Assembly: GCA_000469685.2 (NCBI GenBank)
Contig: LS997565.1
Coordinates: 48,108,336 to 48,172,335 of the forward strand
Reading direction: 5' to 3'
Length of the DNA stretch: 64,000 bases
Source: Haemonchus contortus
Lineage: Eukaryota; Nematoda; Chromadorea; Rhabditida; Trichostrongylidae
Under the pieces are notes generated by a model, which was not told the origin of the DNA, ran no database searches, and worked only from the letters and a program-made list of their open reading frames with translations. Shown one piece after another: positions 19,301-28,915 of this stretch (positions within the stretch are counted from its first letter, which is position 1; the number at the start of each line of letters is the position of its first letter). The translations under genes and the position numbers were made by a program.

Positions 19301-22300
19301 AATCCCATGCACTCGATAGCCATAAACAGAACTCATCCTTCATGTTATAGGGTTGTTCATGTTTCCGCGGCTTGCCGCCACCAGTTGGTTCTGATACCTC
19401 ATCTTGAGCAACACTCATCCGATTGTCTCAACCAAATACTTTCATACTTGAAACAAAATTTTCCACCGTGCACTTTTGTCAAGATAGTTTTCCAATTCTT
19501 CACTCATATTAAAAGCTATATAAATTTAAAAGAATGAAATATCTGGAAAAGAAATTGGTATGCGGCGTTTTCTGCAATTAAAATGACAAAAGTTCTGCAA
19601 AGATTCAAAAAAACTATTTTGGCCATCATCTTTTCCAGCCTTTATGAAAGCTCCCTAGCCAGTAAGAAATTATCTGACAGCAGCGACGCTGACAAGGAAG
19701 GTGTTTCAGGGCGTGGGACGCTTTTTGAAAACCCCTGGTTTTTCGAATGGTTTTTCGCATTGTGTAGGGGCATGAGCACTGAGTATAGAACTATGGTCCA
19801 TTTCCGCTAAATGGCCTTCTGAATGCCAAAAAAGGGGTGAAAAAGATTTTACCAGAAATTGCCATTTTAACCCACTAAGCGCCGTTCGTTTCAGTCAGGG
19901 CGCCGACTGTCCGCCCAGTAGAAGGGGCCAGTGGAGGCGGCATCGAAAATAACGTGAACGGTAGCCAAAAAAGGGACCCACGTGTTGAGAAGTGCGGGGA
20001 AGTTTCATATAGGCTCTCCACGGTCGATCTGTCGGCAGCAGCGGATGGTCTGATGGATAGCGATGTGGACTTCGAGGGCGGACGACTAGGATGGGTTGAT
20101 GGTTCGGATACCAGGTGCTGTACCGTTTTTGCATTTTATGCTGTCATCTCCAGATTGGCTCCATTTGGCACCAGGGCCAAAGCAAGTGCCTGACTGGTCA
20201 TGGTTGTGACAAAGAGCAGCCAAGCACATAACCTCAACAAACCGTTAGAATTTGTTGTGTGGAACACTATCAGTGGAGGAGATTCCAGACTTCGCACTCC
20301 CAGGAGTATAAAGGTGTTTTCTAATTTCACACTATATGTGTTGTAATGGGTGTCAACACCCTATAATATGGTTCCTACCCGATGTGTGTGTGTGGTTCCT
20401 AGTCAGTGCAAAAACAACAGGATTCCCGATTCCGACCTTCCACCGCGGACTGCTGTGGGAAAACGAATCAGACTCTTTTTCAACTAGTCTTCTAGCTAAA
20501 GTATCCATGAGCATTAGGTTTGATATTAAAAGCTGTCAGCCCTGAAGGAATTCATTGTAGCGCCGGATTACTAGATTAATGACTAGATGAAGGGTTTGGG
20601 CGATGCATGTATCCATGCTACGATCCTCTAATTCCGCGTCCTGCTATGAGGGGCTGGCAGAATACGATCAAGAAGGACATTGCTGAAGTCGAGGTGACTG
20701 CAGAAGATGATTGAGTGATCGTGAGGAGAGAAGGAATTGGAGATGACCAACCAGAACAGTGGACAAAAACCCTTCAACGGCGCGAGATCAACGCTAGGGT
20801 AAAAAAACGGTGAAATCATCTAAATTAGATGAGCCTTTCATTACTTTTGAAGGAATTTGGTCGAAATAAAACTACAACCAAACCATTACTGTCCAAATCA
20901 TTCAAAGTATTGTAGGGACTGTGCAATGTCTATTCAATGTCCAAACGCCAGATGATATGATATCGAATTTTTCAACCACCGAAATGATATCATACCATTT
21001 TACCAACATTTTTTCAACTGAATGAACTCTTGATGTAGGCCAAAATGATGAAAAAACTACGTGAGGAAGTTGGGGGAGGGGTGGGAAAGGGGGACTCCTG
21101 GGAGTGTGAAGCCTGGAAGCTCCTCCACTGATATTGCTCCACACAACGAAATCTAAAGGCTTGCAGAGATTATGTGCCTGGCTGGTCCTGGTCACGACCA
21201 TGACCAGCTTTGTATTGGCCGTGGTGCAATATGGAGCCAATCTGGAGGTGGCAGCATAAAATGCAAAAACGACAAAGCCTCGAAAGACCAAACCATCAAC
21301 CCATTCTAGTCGTCGTTCCTCGAAGTCCACATCCCTATCCACCAGACCATCCGTTGCTGCCGACAGTTCGACCCTGGAGAGCCTATATGAAACTTCCCCG
21401 CACTTTTCAACATGTGGGTAACTTTTTTGACTACCGTTCACGTTATTTTCAATGCCGCCTCCACTGGCCCCTTTTACTGTGCGGGACAGTCGACGCCATG
21501 ACTGAAACGAACGGCGCTTAGTTGGTTAAAATGGCAATTTTTGACAAAATCTTTTTCACCCCTTTTTTGACATTCAGAAGGTCATTTAGCAAAAATGGAC
21601 CATAGTTCTATACTCAGTGCTCATGTCCCTACACCATGCAAAAAACCATTTTCAAAAAGCGTCCCACGCCCTGTGAGACCTTCCTTGTGAGAACCGTGAG
21701 GAAGTTTTTCCGTCGATCAGGCCCTGTGTTCCTAACCTTATTTCAAAATGTCGATTTGTACTTGATTGAGGTCAAGCAAAAAATACCTATAATTCAAGTT
21801 CACAAAGTGGTCTTACTCCTGCTAAGGTGAAAATGGAACAGGAGGGGAAGCCACACCAGTCACCAAGGATTTGAGCAATCTCTTAGCCAAGTATTAGGAG
21901 CGAAGGACACCGGGATGGGCAAGTTTTCAGCTATTCGTACAAGATCATCATCTCACCCACTCCCTACCTTCTTCACGTCTAAGGATTTGTTAGAAAGGCA
22001 CATTCTCCAGGCTAAAGCCCCACAAGAGCGCACAGATGATCATCACCCATTCTCCCCTCCGTATCTGATACACCAGTAGTATAATCAAATGAAATAATTT
22101 CCCCAATTAATTTCTCGTTATACTAGCACTACTATATTTGCCTTGCCCTCCCTTCCCCCCCCCCCCCCTTAAAACCCTTAAAATGGTAATGGTGCACTAC
22201 AAAAGTGATAAGAAATAAAATAATATACACCCCGTAAATATCGATTTTACAGATCACCGGAAGTATTGCTTTGATCATTGGTATTGTTTGCTTAGTTACA

Positions 22301-24038
22301 AGTCTTGGTATGAATGTGAAACTGTTTGTCAAATGGCGGATTTTACTGAAGAATAGAGACAGCTCAACCGGGCGCCATGCTGAGAAGGTAAGGTAATCAG
22401 TTCTCACTCATATCACATTAGGCTGTTAGAAGGTGACCGAGTCATGTCCTGTGCAAGCTCTAACTTACCAGGAAAATAGCAAAAACTGTTGAAATCTTTT
22501 TTGAGCGCACACTGCAATGATCCACTTCGGCGTGAATCCACCGGCTAACTGATTTTATTGAGCTTCCAAGGAAAATCTATGCTCGGAGACTAATGCTTGA
22601 GAAGCTTCCCGTTTTGACTTGTTCAATTCAGGGACTACTGATGTACATAATAACCGCTTTTACCCTACCGTTTTGAATTGTTCAATTCAGGGACTACTGA
22701 TGTACATAATAACCGCTTTTACCCTAATGATGATTATGTCCATAGAAGATGTGTTATTTGCAGTCTCTTCCGCCACTGCAAACTATGAACTATTCACATG
22801 GGTGAATGATCGCGTAAGTTTCCCAACCTATCGTTTCAGCAACGTTGGGTTCCTCTTATTGCAGTAACAGGTGTTGTATAATATAAACCAGTAAGATTGG
22901 GCTAACCTATATCTAACCATGTAATTTCTCTGTGGTAAAAGTGTTGTTAAAGTTTATATCCACAAATTAGCAGGTGCTCTGCTAAGTTAACAAGTGCTCA
23001 AAGGCACAGTTCACGATAAAAATTGTTTCTGTGATTTCCCTATAGTGTGAATTTGAGACTCTCCCTCATACCGTACCTGTCACTATAAGCTCGATTAACT
23101 CCCTGGATAGAGCGAAGTAGGGAGCCAGAGATCGTATTGTGTGAAGGCCGCACCCCTAGTGGACGAATTTCAACGGCATTGCTATGGCTGCACTATCTCA
23201 AGGGACTCTCCTTAGGAATTTCTAACAACTTGTCATAACCTATGGCGATAGTGAAAGGCAGTTTGTTGTATGTATTCGCTATTCGCGCGATGAGAGCAAG
23301 TCAAAACTCGTCCAAATACCCTTACATGCTATCCCCATCACCGTAATCTCGCACAATCTCAAATCCACTACTTTTGAGAAGCTTTGAAGTAGGCGATTTT
23401 CTCGCTCTCTTCGCCGGCGATGTACTCCTCTACATCAACACTTCCGCTTTTCAACATAAATAGGGCGCCTCAAAATTATCGTGAACTATGCCTTCAATCT
23501 GATTGACGTTAACACCAGTCTCATTAAACTTTCATCAAAAGGGGTCAAAAAACAAGGAGCAGATAGGTTGAAGACATGGCACGCAGTAACTCTGGACCGT
23601 CGTGCTCCACTGTTCTTGCGACAAGGAAACATTCGATTGTGAGCCTTTTCCTCACATAAAAGTGAGAGTCAGGGATGGAATCGCCGTTAGGTAAAACACC
23701 CAGTCGGCGGAGAATAATGAAGTTGTTACGGCGAGCTGCTCTCAAAAATCTCAGTAGTGGGCCAATAGTCGACCCACTAACTCTACTCGGTCAATCTGTG
23801 AAGCTATTATATTACCAGCATTACAATAGTCCCCCCTTTCCTGATAATTCTGAGAAGTTTTCAGGTGTTCTGGATGAATGATTTTATGGTCACTGTACCT
23901 CCGCTTTCTCTAACGTTTCTCTCCGCCGATCTTCGTCATGCTATTTTGAAGATCTTTCTCAAAGCGCAGTCACCCATTCTCGTAACTCCAGTTTCACATG
24001 CTTTTCGTGGAGGTCAGAGTTTTGCTAGAATAGTATAG
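16356..24038 (+). CDS. Seven-TM chemoreceptor, Srg/Srv class (A1, intact)
   Basis: Predicted 305-aa GPCR chemoreceptor. The exons are 16356-16488, 17687-17886, 18378-18530, 22253-22387, 22691-22813 and 23865-24038, all with GT-AG borders and phases 1,0,0,0,0. TM1 is in exon 1 (ILQTLLETFILFFYTFTLL), TM2-TM3 in exon 2 (ending FNRYSSICLMHKYNK), TM4 in exon 3, TM5 in exon 4, TM6 in exon 5, and TM7 in exon 6 (FWMNDFMVTVPP then SADLRHAILKIF). The last three introns and the 3' flank are heavily invaded: a 2-kb foldback in intron 3, a MITE in intron 5, and an LTR retrotransposon 198 bp after the stop. A 59-bp tandem duplication at the exon 5 acceptor means only the second acceptor keeps the frame. 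Close paralogue of A3 and A4. Confidence 0.82.
16723..16854. repeat. Perfect palindrome, 61-bp arms, 10-bp spacer
   Basis: The arms 16723-16783 and 16794-16854 are exact reverse complements around the spacer CGGCCGGCCA. It forms the left part of the GC-rich element at 16764-17041 and extends outside it. Such a perfect long palindrome is recent or kept by conversion. It lies in A1 intron 1. Confidence 0.9.
16764..17041. mobile_element. GC-rich palindromic TIR element in A1 intron 1
   Basis: The outer ends read GGCTGCTTTCATAGTCCGCC at the left and GGCGGACTATGAATGCAGCC at the right, inverted repeats rich in GGCCGGCC. Inside are a second pair of inverted arms (about 16856-16915 and 16926-16983) around ACGCCCCTTCGA. 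A sister element with TTTCATAGTCCACCGG ends lies at 36368-36590. No protein is encoded; non-autonomous DNA transposon. Confidence 0.7.
19692..21688. mobile_element. Two-kilobase foldback element in A1 intron 3
   Basis: The arms at about 19692-20312 and 21083-21688 are reverse complements with moderate divergence, around a central region of about 770 bp. A3 and A4 lack it at the matching intron. Both arms can be read, on the strand running away from the centre, through related frames containing RPWRAYMKLPRT and YRSRYF segments. Near the centre each arm also has a signal-peptide-like LCAWL...VTTMTS stretch ending at the same stop. The opposite strand is open too. I cannot name the family; it could be a foldback transposon or an inverted duplicate of a small gene. 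Confidence 0.7.
22155..22168. repeat. Run of 14 C
   Basis: A homopolymer tract about 85 bases before A1 exon 4. The A3 flank has an interrupted C-rich run at the same place (about 43971-43982). Prone to slippage; length may be a sequencing error. Confidence 0.75.
22609..22726 (+). repeat. 59-bp tandem duplication over A1 exon 5 acceptor
   Basis: Two copies (22609-22667 and 22668-22726) with about one mismatch. Each holds the TTCAATTCAG acceptor and the first 37 or so bases of exon 5. Splicing to the first copy would read into TGA within 15 codons; the second copy gives the intact TM6 exon. Confidence 0.9.
22999..23497 (+). mobile_element. MITE copy (AAAGGCACAGTTC family) in A1 intron 5
   Basis: Starts AAAGGCACAGTTCACGATAA and ends with the inverted repeat TTATCGTGAACTATGCCTT. 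About 500 bp with no coding capacity. The other A genes do not have it at this position. Confidence 0.8.
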
Positions 24039-24235
24039 CAGAGAAAGCTTGGAGTTACATGAAAAAGGAATTGCTACTAAAGAGTTCAAGAGTGCGGTAA
24101 TGGCGCGAAAACTTCTCTTCGAAGGAACAGTTCACGATAAAAATGATTTCCCAGGTATCCCATGGGATGTCTTTGTCTCTACATAAGCATATGAGAAACC
24201 GAATGGAAAAACGTCTTAGGTGGGACGGTATAAGG

Positions 24236-24430
24236 TGTTGTAGATGACCGCTCAACGGTCGTTGGCTAACTCTCATAGGCACGATTGACTAGTGATAAAC
24301 TATACTGTCTATACAATCACACTGTTAGTAACTGATGTGCGACACTCGACTATAATAGCCTCATTCTACGGTGTGCATATTAATTGTCGTCTCGTGCTCA
24401 ATAAAGCACTTCGTCTTCGGAGCTGTAACA
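24236..24430 (+). repeat. 5' LTR (195 bp)
   Basis: TG...CA ends. AATAAA at about 24400-24405 is the likely polyadenylation signal. The TATA-like box reads TATAATAG (24351-24358), whereas the 3' LTR has TATAAAAG. A 4-bp ACGA insertion relative to the 3' LTR lies near 24283. Confidence 0.93.
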
Positions 24431-24431
24431 C

Positions 24432-24446
24432 TGGCGATCAGGATGC
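24432..24446 (+). other. Putative primer-binding site
   Basis: TGGCGATCAGGATG begins one base after the LTR. TGG directly after an LTR is the usual start of a site that pairs with a tRNA 3' end. The tRNA was not identified. The site overlaps the likely start codon at 24443, which is unusually tight. Confidence 0.55.
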
Positions 24447-27400
24447 CGAAGAATCACGACATGTCAGGAGATGCTCCAGCCACATCAAAGGATGTACCAC
24501 CGTGGGTTGCTCAGTTTCTTGCTGTTTTTCAACAACAGAACCAACAGGTCCAGCAGCAGAATCAAGCACTCCAACAGCAGATGCAACAACTGCTGACTGT
24601 GCTTGTAGAGCAGAAAGTGGGACCGGAGCAATCACCCGCAAAACAGCAGTCTCCTGATGCGTACGGCGACCTTATGCGGGACCTGCCGTACTTCAACTAC
24701 GATGAAGACGACGATTCCACGTTCGATGCATGGTACAAGCGCTATGGACCAGTAATCGACGATAGAGGATCTTCACTTCCCGATGACCGTAAGCGAAACC
24801 TCATCATTGACAAGCTGGATAAGGCAACATACAAAACTTATTCGGAACACGTTTTGCCGCTGAAGCCGCGAGACATTGATTTACCCACTACTGTCGAGAC
24901 ACTAGCAAAACTATTTGGACCGAAGAAAACGTTGATCCGTCGACGATTTGAGTTCCTGCAATCTTCTTGCCCTCCAATGTCCGGAACACACATTCCATAC
25001 CGCGACTTTGGGAACACAATAAAGAAAAAGTTTGAGGAGGCCTGCATGAAGGATGTCGATAGCGAATCACTCAAATGTCTCGTCTTCGTTTCTGGTCTCA
25101 CAGACGCGTCACATTCAGAAATGCGACTTCGCCTTCTGAATAAGATGAACCGCCTCAAGGAAAGTGACCCTCTACCAGTTCTCGACGACTTCATCAGTGA
25201 ATGCGAAACGTTCGTCACGTTGCGCTCGGATAACCAAACGATGGAGACGAAAGAGATAAACGCGGCTCACCAGCGAAGACCAATGAAGAAACAACGCTAT
25301 CCAAAGCGTGTGAGTTTCAGAGATCGTTCCTTTTGTGACGATCAAAAGGCTACTTTGGAGAAACGAAATCGCAAAAGCTTGTCAACCCAGAGGACAAGAA
25401 CAAAGTCCTCAAAGCGGAAACTTCGATGTAAAAATGTAGCCAGTACAGCTCGTGACGCGCGTACCTACATGAAGGTGCTCATAAATGGAGAACCCACTCG
25501 TCTGCAACTCGACACTGGAGCAGACATCACGATGATATCACGCAAAACATGGAGGAAGATCGGGTCACCGATTCTCAGTCAAGGTATTGCAATAGTGAAA
25601 ACCGCTGATGGTTCACCTATGCATATCCATGGATGTTTTGATACTGAGTTCACAATCTTCGATCGCAACCAGCAGCCTATCTCTGGACGAGGAAAATGTT
25701 ATGTTTCGGAAACGACCGATCTGCTTCGACTCGAATGGTGTATGCAAATGCCAGACTACCGTCAACTCAAGGATCAGTACAACTGTCGACACGCAACGGC
25801 AACATTGTGCAACAACCGCACTGAACTTACCGGTTACTTGAGAACACACTTCGCAAATGTATTTGCTCCAGGACTTGGACGCTGTACTAAAACTAAGGCG
25901 AAACTGTTCTTGAAACCGGGTGCTCAACCAGTATACCGTAAAAAGCGACCGGTGCCATTTGCCTCTCAGCCAGCCGTTGATGCAGAGATCGACCGCTTAG
26001 TGCAAGAAGGAGTACTGACAGCAGTTGATCATTCAGAATGGGCAGCACCAATAGTTGTTGTGAAGAAAAGCAATGGCAGTATCCGACTATGTGCGGATTA
26101 TTCAACTGGACTGAATGATTCTCTTTCACTCCATCAACATCCACTGCCGACAACAGAAGAGATCTTCACAAAACTCAACGGTGGCCAACTATTCTCACAG
26201 ATCGACCTAGCTGATGCTTACCTACAGATCGAGGTAGATGAAGGCTCAAAAGAATTGCTGACAATCAATACCCATCGTGGTCTTTTCCGATACAACCGTC
26301 TACCATTCGGAGTAAAGTCAGCCCCAGGTATATTTCAACAAATCATCGACTCCATGATAGCAGGACTTGACGGAGTAGCAGCGTATCTTGACGACATAAT
26401 TGTGACTGGACGAACAACAATAGAGCACCTACACAATCTCGAAGCTCTTCTTCGTCGAATTGAGCAATATGGTTTCCGTGTGCGCGAGGAAAAATGTCAT
26501 TTCATGATGACAGAGATCCATTATCTTGGGAACATAATCGATGCAAGCGGCCGACGTCCGGATCCTGAGAAGATCCAAGCCATCACAAAAATGCCACGAC
26601 CCGATAACGTCGCACAACTCCGCTCCTTCCTGGGGATGTTGAACTACTACGGAACATTTATTCCGGAAATGCGTCAACTTCGTGCCCCACTCGATGCGCT
26701 GTTGAAGAAGGATGTACCGTTCAAATGGTCTCAGAAATGCCAAACTGCTTTCGAAAAGGCTAAAGAAATCCTGACTTCTCCACTGCTGCTCACACACTAT
26801 GACCCTAAGTTAGAATTGATCGTCGCAGCTGATGCTTCCGACTACGGCATTGGAGCCGTTATCCTTCACCGCTTCCCGGATGGTTCAGAAAAAGCAATTA
26901 GCCACGCCAGCCGAAACCTCACTGAAGCAGAAAAGAAGTATGGTCAAATTGAAAAAGAAGGTCCTGCATTGGTCTACGCAGTCCGCAAGTTCCACAGGTA
27001 TTTGCTAGGACGCCAATTCACCCTTCTTACAGACCATAAACCTCTACTATCAATATTTGGAAGCAAGAAAGGCTTGCCAGCCTACACAGCCAATCGTCTA
27101 CTACGGTGGTCACTGATACTTCGAGGATACGACTTCAAGATCGAGTACAGGAAAACTACAGACTTTGGACAAGCTGATGCATTGTCACGTCTTATTGCTG
27201 AACAGGCGGAACAAGCCGAAGACATCGTTATTGCAGCCGCTTCGCATGAAGCTGAACTCGAATGTAAGGCTGTGAAAACACAGGCTCCCATTGATGCGAA
27301 TTTGATCACAGAAGAGAGTGTCAAAGACGAAACACTGAAGGATGTAATCCAGTATGTTCGCGAAGACAAATGGCCGAAGAAGCCTCCGCTGAAGATAAAA

Positions 27401-28639
27401 AGTTATTTCGCACTTCGTCATTCTCTCTCACTCCACGACGACTGTCTTTTCTTCGGACCAAGGATTGTGATCCCATCGAAGTTCCAGAATCGTGTACTTG
27501 CCTTGCTACACGAAGGACATCCGGGTACGTCAAGGATGAAGAGTCTTGCTCGTTGTTATGTATACTGGACAAACATTACAAAGGACATCGAGAACTTTGT
27601 TAGAAAATGCACTAGCTGTCAAGAAGTTGCCAAAGCACCAGTCAAAACGGAACTTTTTACGTGGCTGAAGGAAGAGAAGCCATGGTCACGTATCCATGTG
27701 GATTTTGCTGGCCCAATACATGGAAAAATGTTTCTCATTGTTGTGGATGCCTACTCAAAATGGCCAGAAGTCATTGAGATGTCTACAACCACGAGCAAAG
27801 CTACTATACGGCAACTCAGCAGACTGTTTGCACAGTTCGGATACCCTGAAACTCTAGTTTCTGATAACGGAAGTCAGTTCACCTCAACTGAATTCGCGGA
27901 ATTCTGCAAAGCAAATGGTATCGCCCACCTCCGCTCCCCTCCCTACCACCCACAATCGAACGGTCAAGCTGAAAGATTCGTGGACACTTTTAAACGTGCA
28001 CTAGAAAAGCTGAAAAATTCCGAAACGACGACGGAAGCTGTTCAGAAATTCCTTTTGTCCTACCGCAGCACCCCGTGCACATGCTCTCCCGGAGGGCGAT
28101 CACCAGGTGAGAACTTCCTGGGACATAAACTTCGCACACCTCTCACTCTGCTTACTATGCCTCGACACACGACTGCGGAACGAGACAAGAACATGGAAGA
28201 CCAATTCAATCGCCACCACGGCACCCGTCCAAAATCTTTCGAACCAGAAGATGATGTATGGGTTATGGATTTCCAAAAAGGTAAAAGAAAATGGATTCCC
28301 GCAAAAGTTCTCTCTCGGCATGGACATACAGTATATGATGTGCTGATCAAAGAGGCAGTGGAGCGACGTCATGCAAATCAGATGCGTCCCCGAATATCTG
28401 AAGAAGCGCAAGATACACTACTGGATACCGTTGATCCACCACTACATTGTGCAAACCCGACGGTACCGAATCAAACCGCCAAGCCTGTTGCCGATGAAAG
28501 CTCGACAGTATTGGAAAACGACACTTCGAACGCAACTGCTCTATCCCCGAACAAGTCCACAAGAGAACGACAACCGCGACGCATTCGCAGACCGCCGAGC
28601 CGACTTCAAGTCAAGCCAAGCTTCAAGTCCTACACGTAG
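24443..28639 (+). CDS. Gag-Pol polyprotein of Ty3/Gypsy retrotransposon
   Basis: 1398 aa in one frame. I chose the ATG at 24443, not the upstream one at 24371, because that lies in the LTR. A glutamine-rich coiled segment (about residues 25-50) and a Gag-like region come first. Then come protease DTGA (D357), RT YLDD (648-651) with LPFGVKSAPG before it, RNase H (AADASDYGIG, D797), and integrase with H1023-H1026-C1056-C1059 zinc site and D1087, D1141, E1177 (the last two 35 apart). A basic C-terminal tail ends the protein. It makes a DNA copy of the element RNA and inserts it. No CCHC zinc knuckle is visible between Gag and protease; that stretch is only Lys/Arg-rich. Every catalytic residue I can check is present, so activity is possible. 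Confidence 0.93.
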   Translation: MPKNHDMSGDAPATSKDVPPWVAQFLAVFQQQNQQVQQQNQALQQQMQQLLTVLVEQKVGPEQSPAKQQSPDAYGDLMRDLPYFNYDEDDDSTFDAWYKRYGPVIDDRGSSLPDDRKRNLIIDKLDKATYKTYSEHVLPLKPRDIDLPTTVETLAKLFGPKKTLIRRRFEFLQSSCPPMSGTHIPYRDFGNTIKKKFEEACMKDVDSESLKCLVFVSGLTDASHSEMRLRLLNKMNRLKESDPLPVLDDFISECETFVTLRSDNQTMETKEINAAHQRRPMKKQRYPKRVSFRDRSFCDDQKATLEKRNRKSLSTQRTRTKSSKRKLRCKNVASTARDARTYMKVLINGEPTRLQLDTGADITMISRKTWRKIGSPILSQGIAIVKTADGSPMHIHGCFDTEFTIFDRNQQPISGRGKCYVSETTDLLRLEWCMQMPDYRQLKDQYNCRHATATLCNNRTELTGYLRTHFANVFAPGLGRCTKTKAKLFLKPGAQPVYRKKRPVPFASQPAVDAEIDRLVQEGVLTAVDHSEWAAPIVVVKKSNGSIRLCADYSTGLNDSLSLHQHPLPTTEEIFTKLNGGQLFSQIDLADAYLQIEVDEGSKELLTINTHRGLFRYNRLPFGVKSAPGIFQQIIDSMIAGLDGVAAYLDDIIVTGRTTIEHLHNLEALLRRIEQYGFRVREEKCHFMMTEIHYLGNIIDASGRRPDPEKIQAITKMPRPDNVAQLRSFLGMLNYYGTFIPEMRQLRAPLDALLKKDVPFKWSQKCQTAFEKAKEILTSPLLLTHYDPKLELIVAADASDYGIGAVILHRFPDGSEKAISHASRNLTEAEKKYGQIEKEGPALVYAVRKFHRYLLGRQFTLLTDHKPLLSIFGSKKGLPAYTANRLLRWSLILRGYDFKIEYRKTTDFGQADALSRLIAEQAEQAEDIVIAAASHEAELECKAVKTQAPIDANLITEESVKDETLKDVIQYVREDKWPKKPPLKIKSYFALRHSLSLHDDCLFFGPRIVIPSKFQNRVLALLHEGHPGTSRMKSLARCYVYWTNITKDIENFVRKCTSCQEVAKAPVKTELFTWLKEEKPWSRIHVDFAGPIHGKMFLIVVDAYSKWPEVIEMSTTTSKATIRQLSRLFAQFGYPETLVSDNGSQFTSTEFAEFCKANGIAHLRSPPYHPQSNGQAERFVDTFKRALEKLKNSETTTEAVQKFLLSYRSTPCTCSPGGRSPGENFLGHKLRTPLTLLTMPRHTTAERDKNMEDQFNRHHGTRPKSFEPEDDVWVMDFQKGKRKWIPAKVLSRHGHTVYDVLIKEAVERRHANQMRPRISEEAQDTLLDTVDPPLHCANPTVPNQTAKPVADESSTVLENDTSNATALSPNKSTRERQPRRIRRPPSRLQVKPSFKSYT

Positions 28640-28709
28640 AAGAATGGACATTCGTGATCAGATGAATGTTGTCGCTATTTTTCTGTTTTTCACTCCCACC
28701 ATTCATCTT

Positions 28710-28719
28710 AGGGGGGAGG
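28710..28719 (+). other. Polypurine tract
   Basis: AGGGGGGAGG lies directly before the 3' LTR, the expected place for the plus-strand primer. Confidence 0.85.
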
Positions 28720-28910
28720 TGTTGTAGATGACCGCTCAACGGTCGTTGGCTAACTCTCATAGGCTTGACTAGTGATGAACTATACTGTCTATACAATCAC
28801 ACTGTTAGTAACTGATGTGCGACACTCGACTATAAAAGCCTCATTCTACGGTGTGCATATTAATTGTCGTCTCGTGCTCAATAAAGCACTTCGTCTTCGG
28901 AGCTGTAACA
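28720..28910 (+). repeat. 3' LTR (191 bp)
   Basis: Same ends as the 5' LTR, with a consensus-like TATAAAAG box (28831-28838) and AATAAA at about 28880. It is followed by the TAAGG target duplication. Confidence 0.93.
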
Positions 28911-28915
28911 TAAGG

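Larger units (their letters stand above)
24236..28910 (+). mobile_element. Ty3/Gypsy LTR retrotransposon, structurally complete
   Basis: A full element of 4675 bp. LTRs start TGTTGTAGATG and end GCTGTAACA. A TAAGG duplication flanks both sides (24231-24235 and 28911-28915). A primer-binding-site-like TGG follows the 5' LTR and a purine tract precedes the 3' LTR. One uninterrupted frame encodes the polyprotein. The domain order protease, RT, RNase H, integrase is that of Ty3/Gypsy. The LTRs differ by two substitutions and one 4-bp indel, so insertion is recent in evolutionary terms. Confidence 0.95.

Noticed and set aside
20902..21441. 179-codon frame on the - strand of the foldback
   Set aside because: It overlaps the opposite-strand frames, runs from the right arm into the centre and loses similarity there; no evidence favours it over the other strand.
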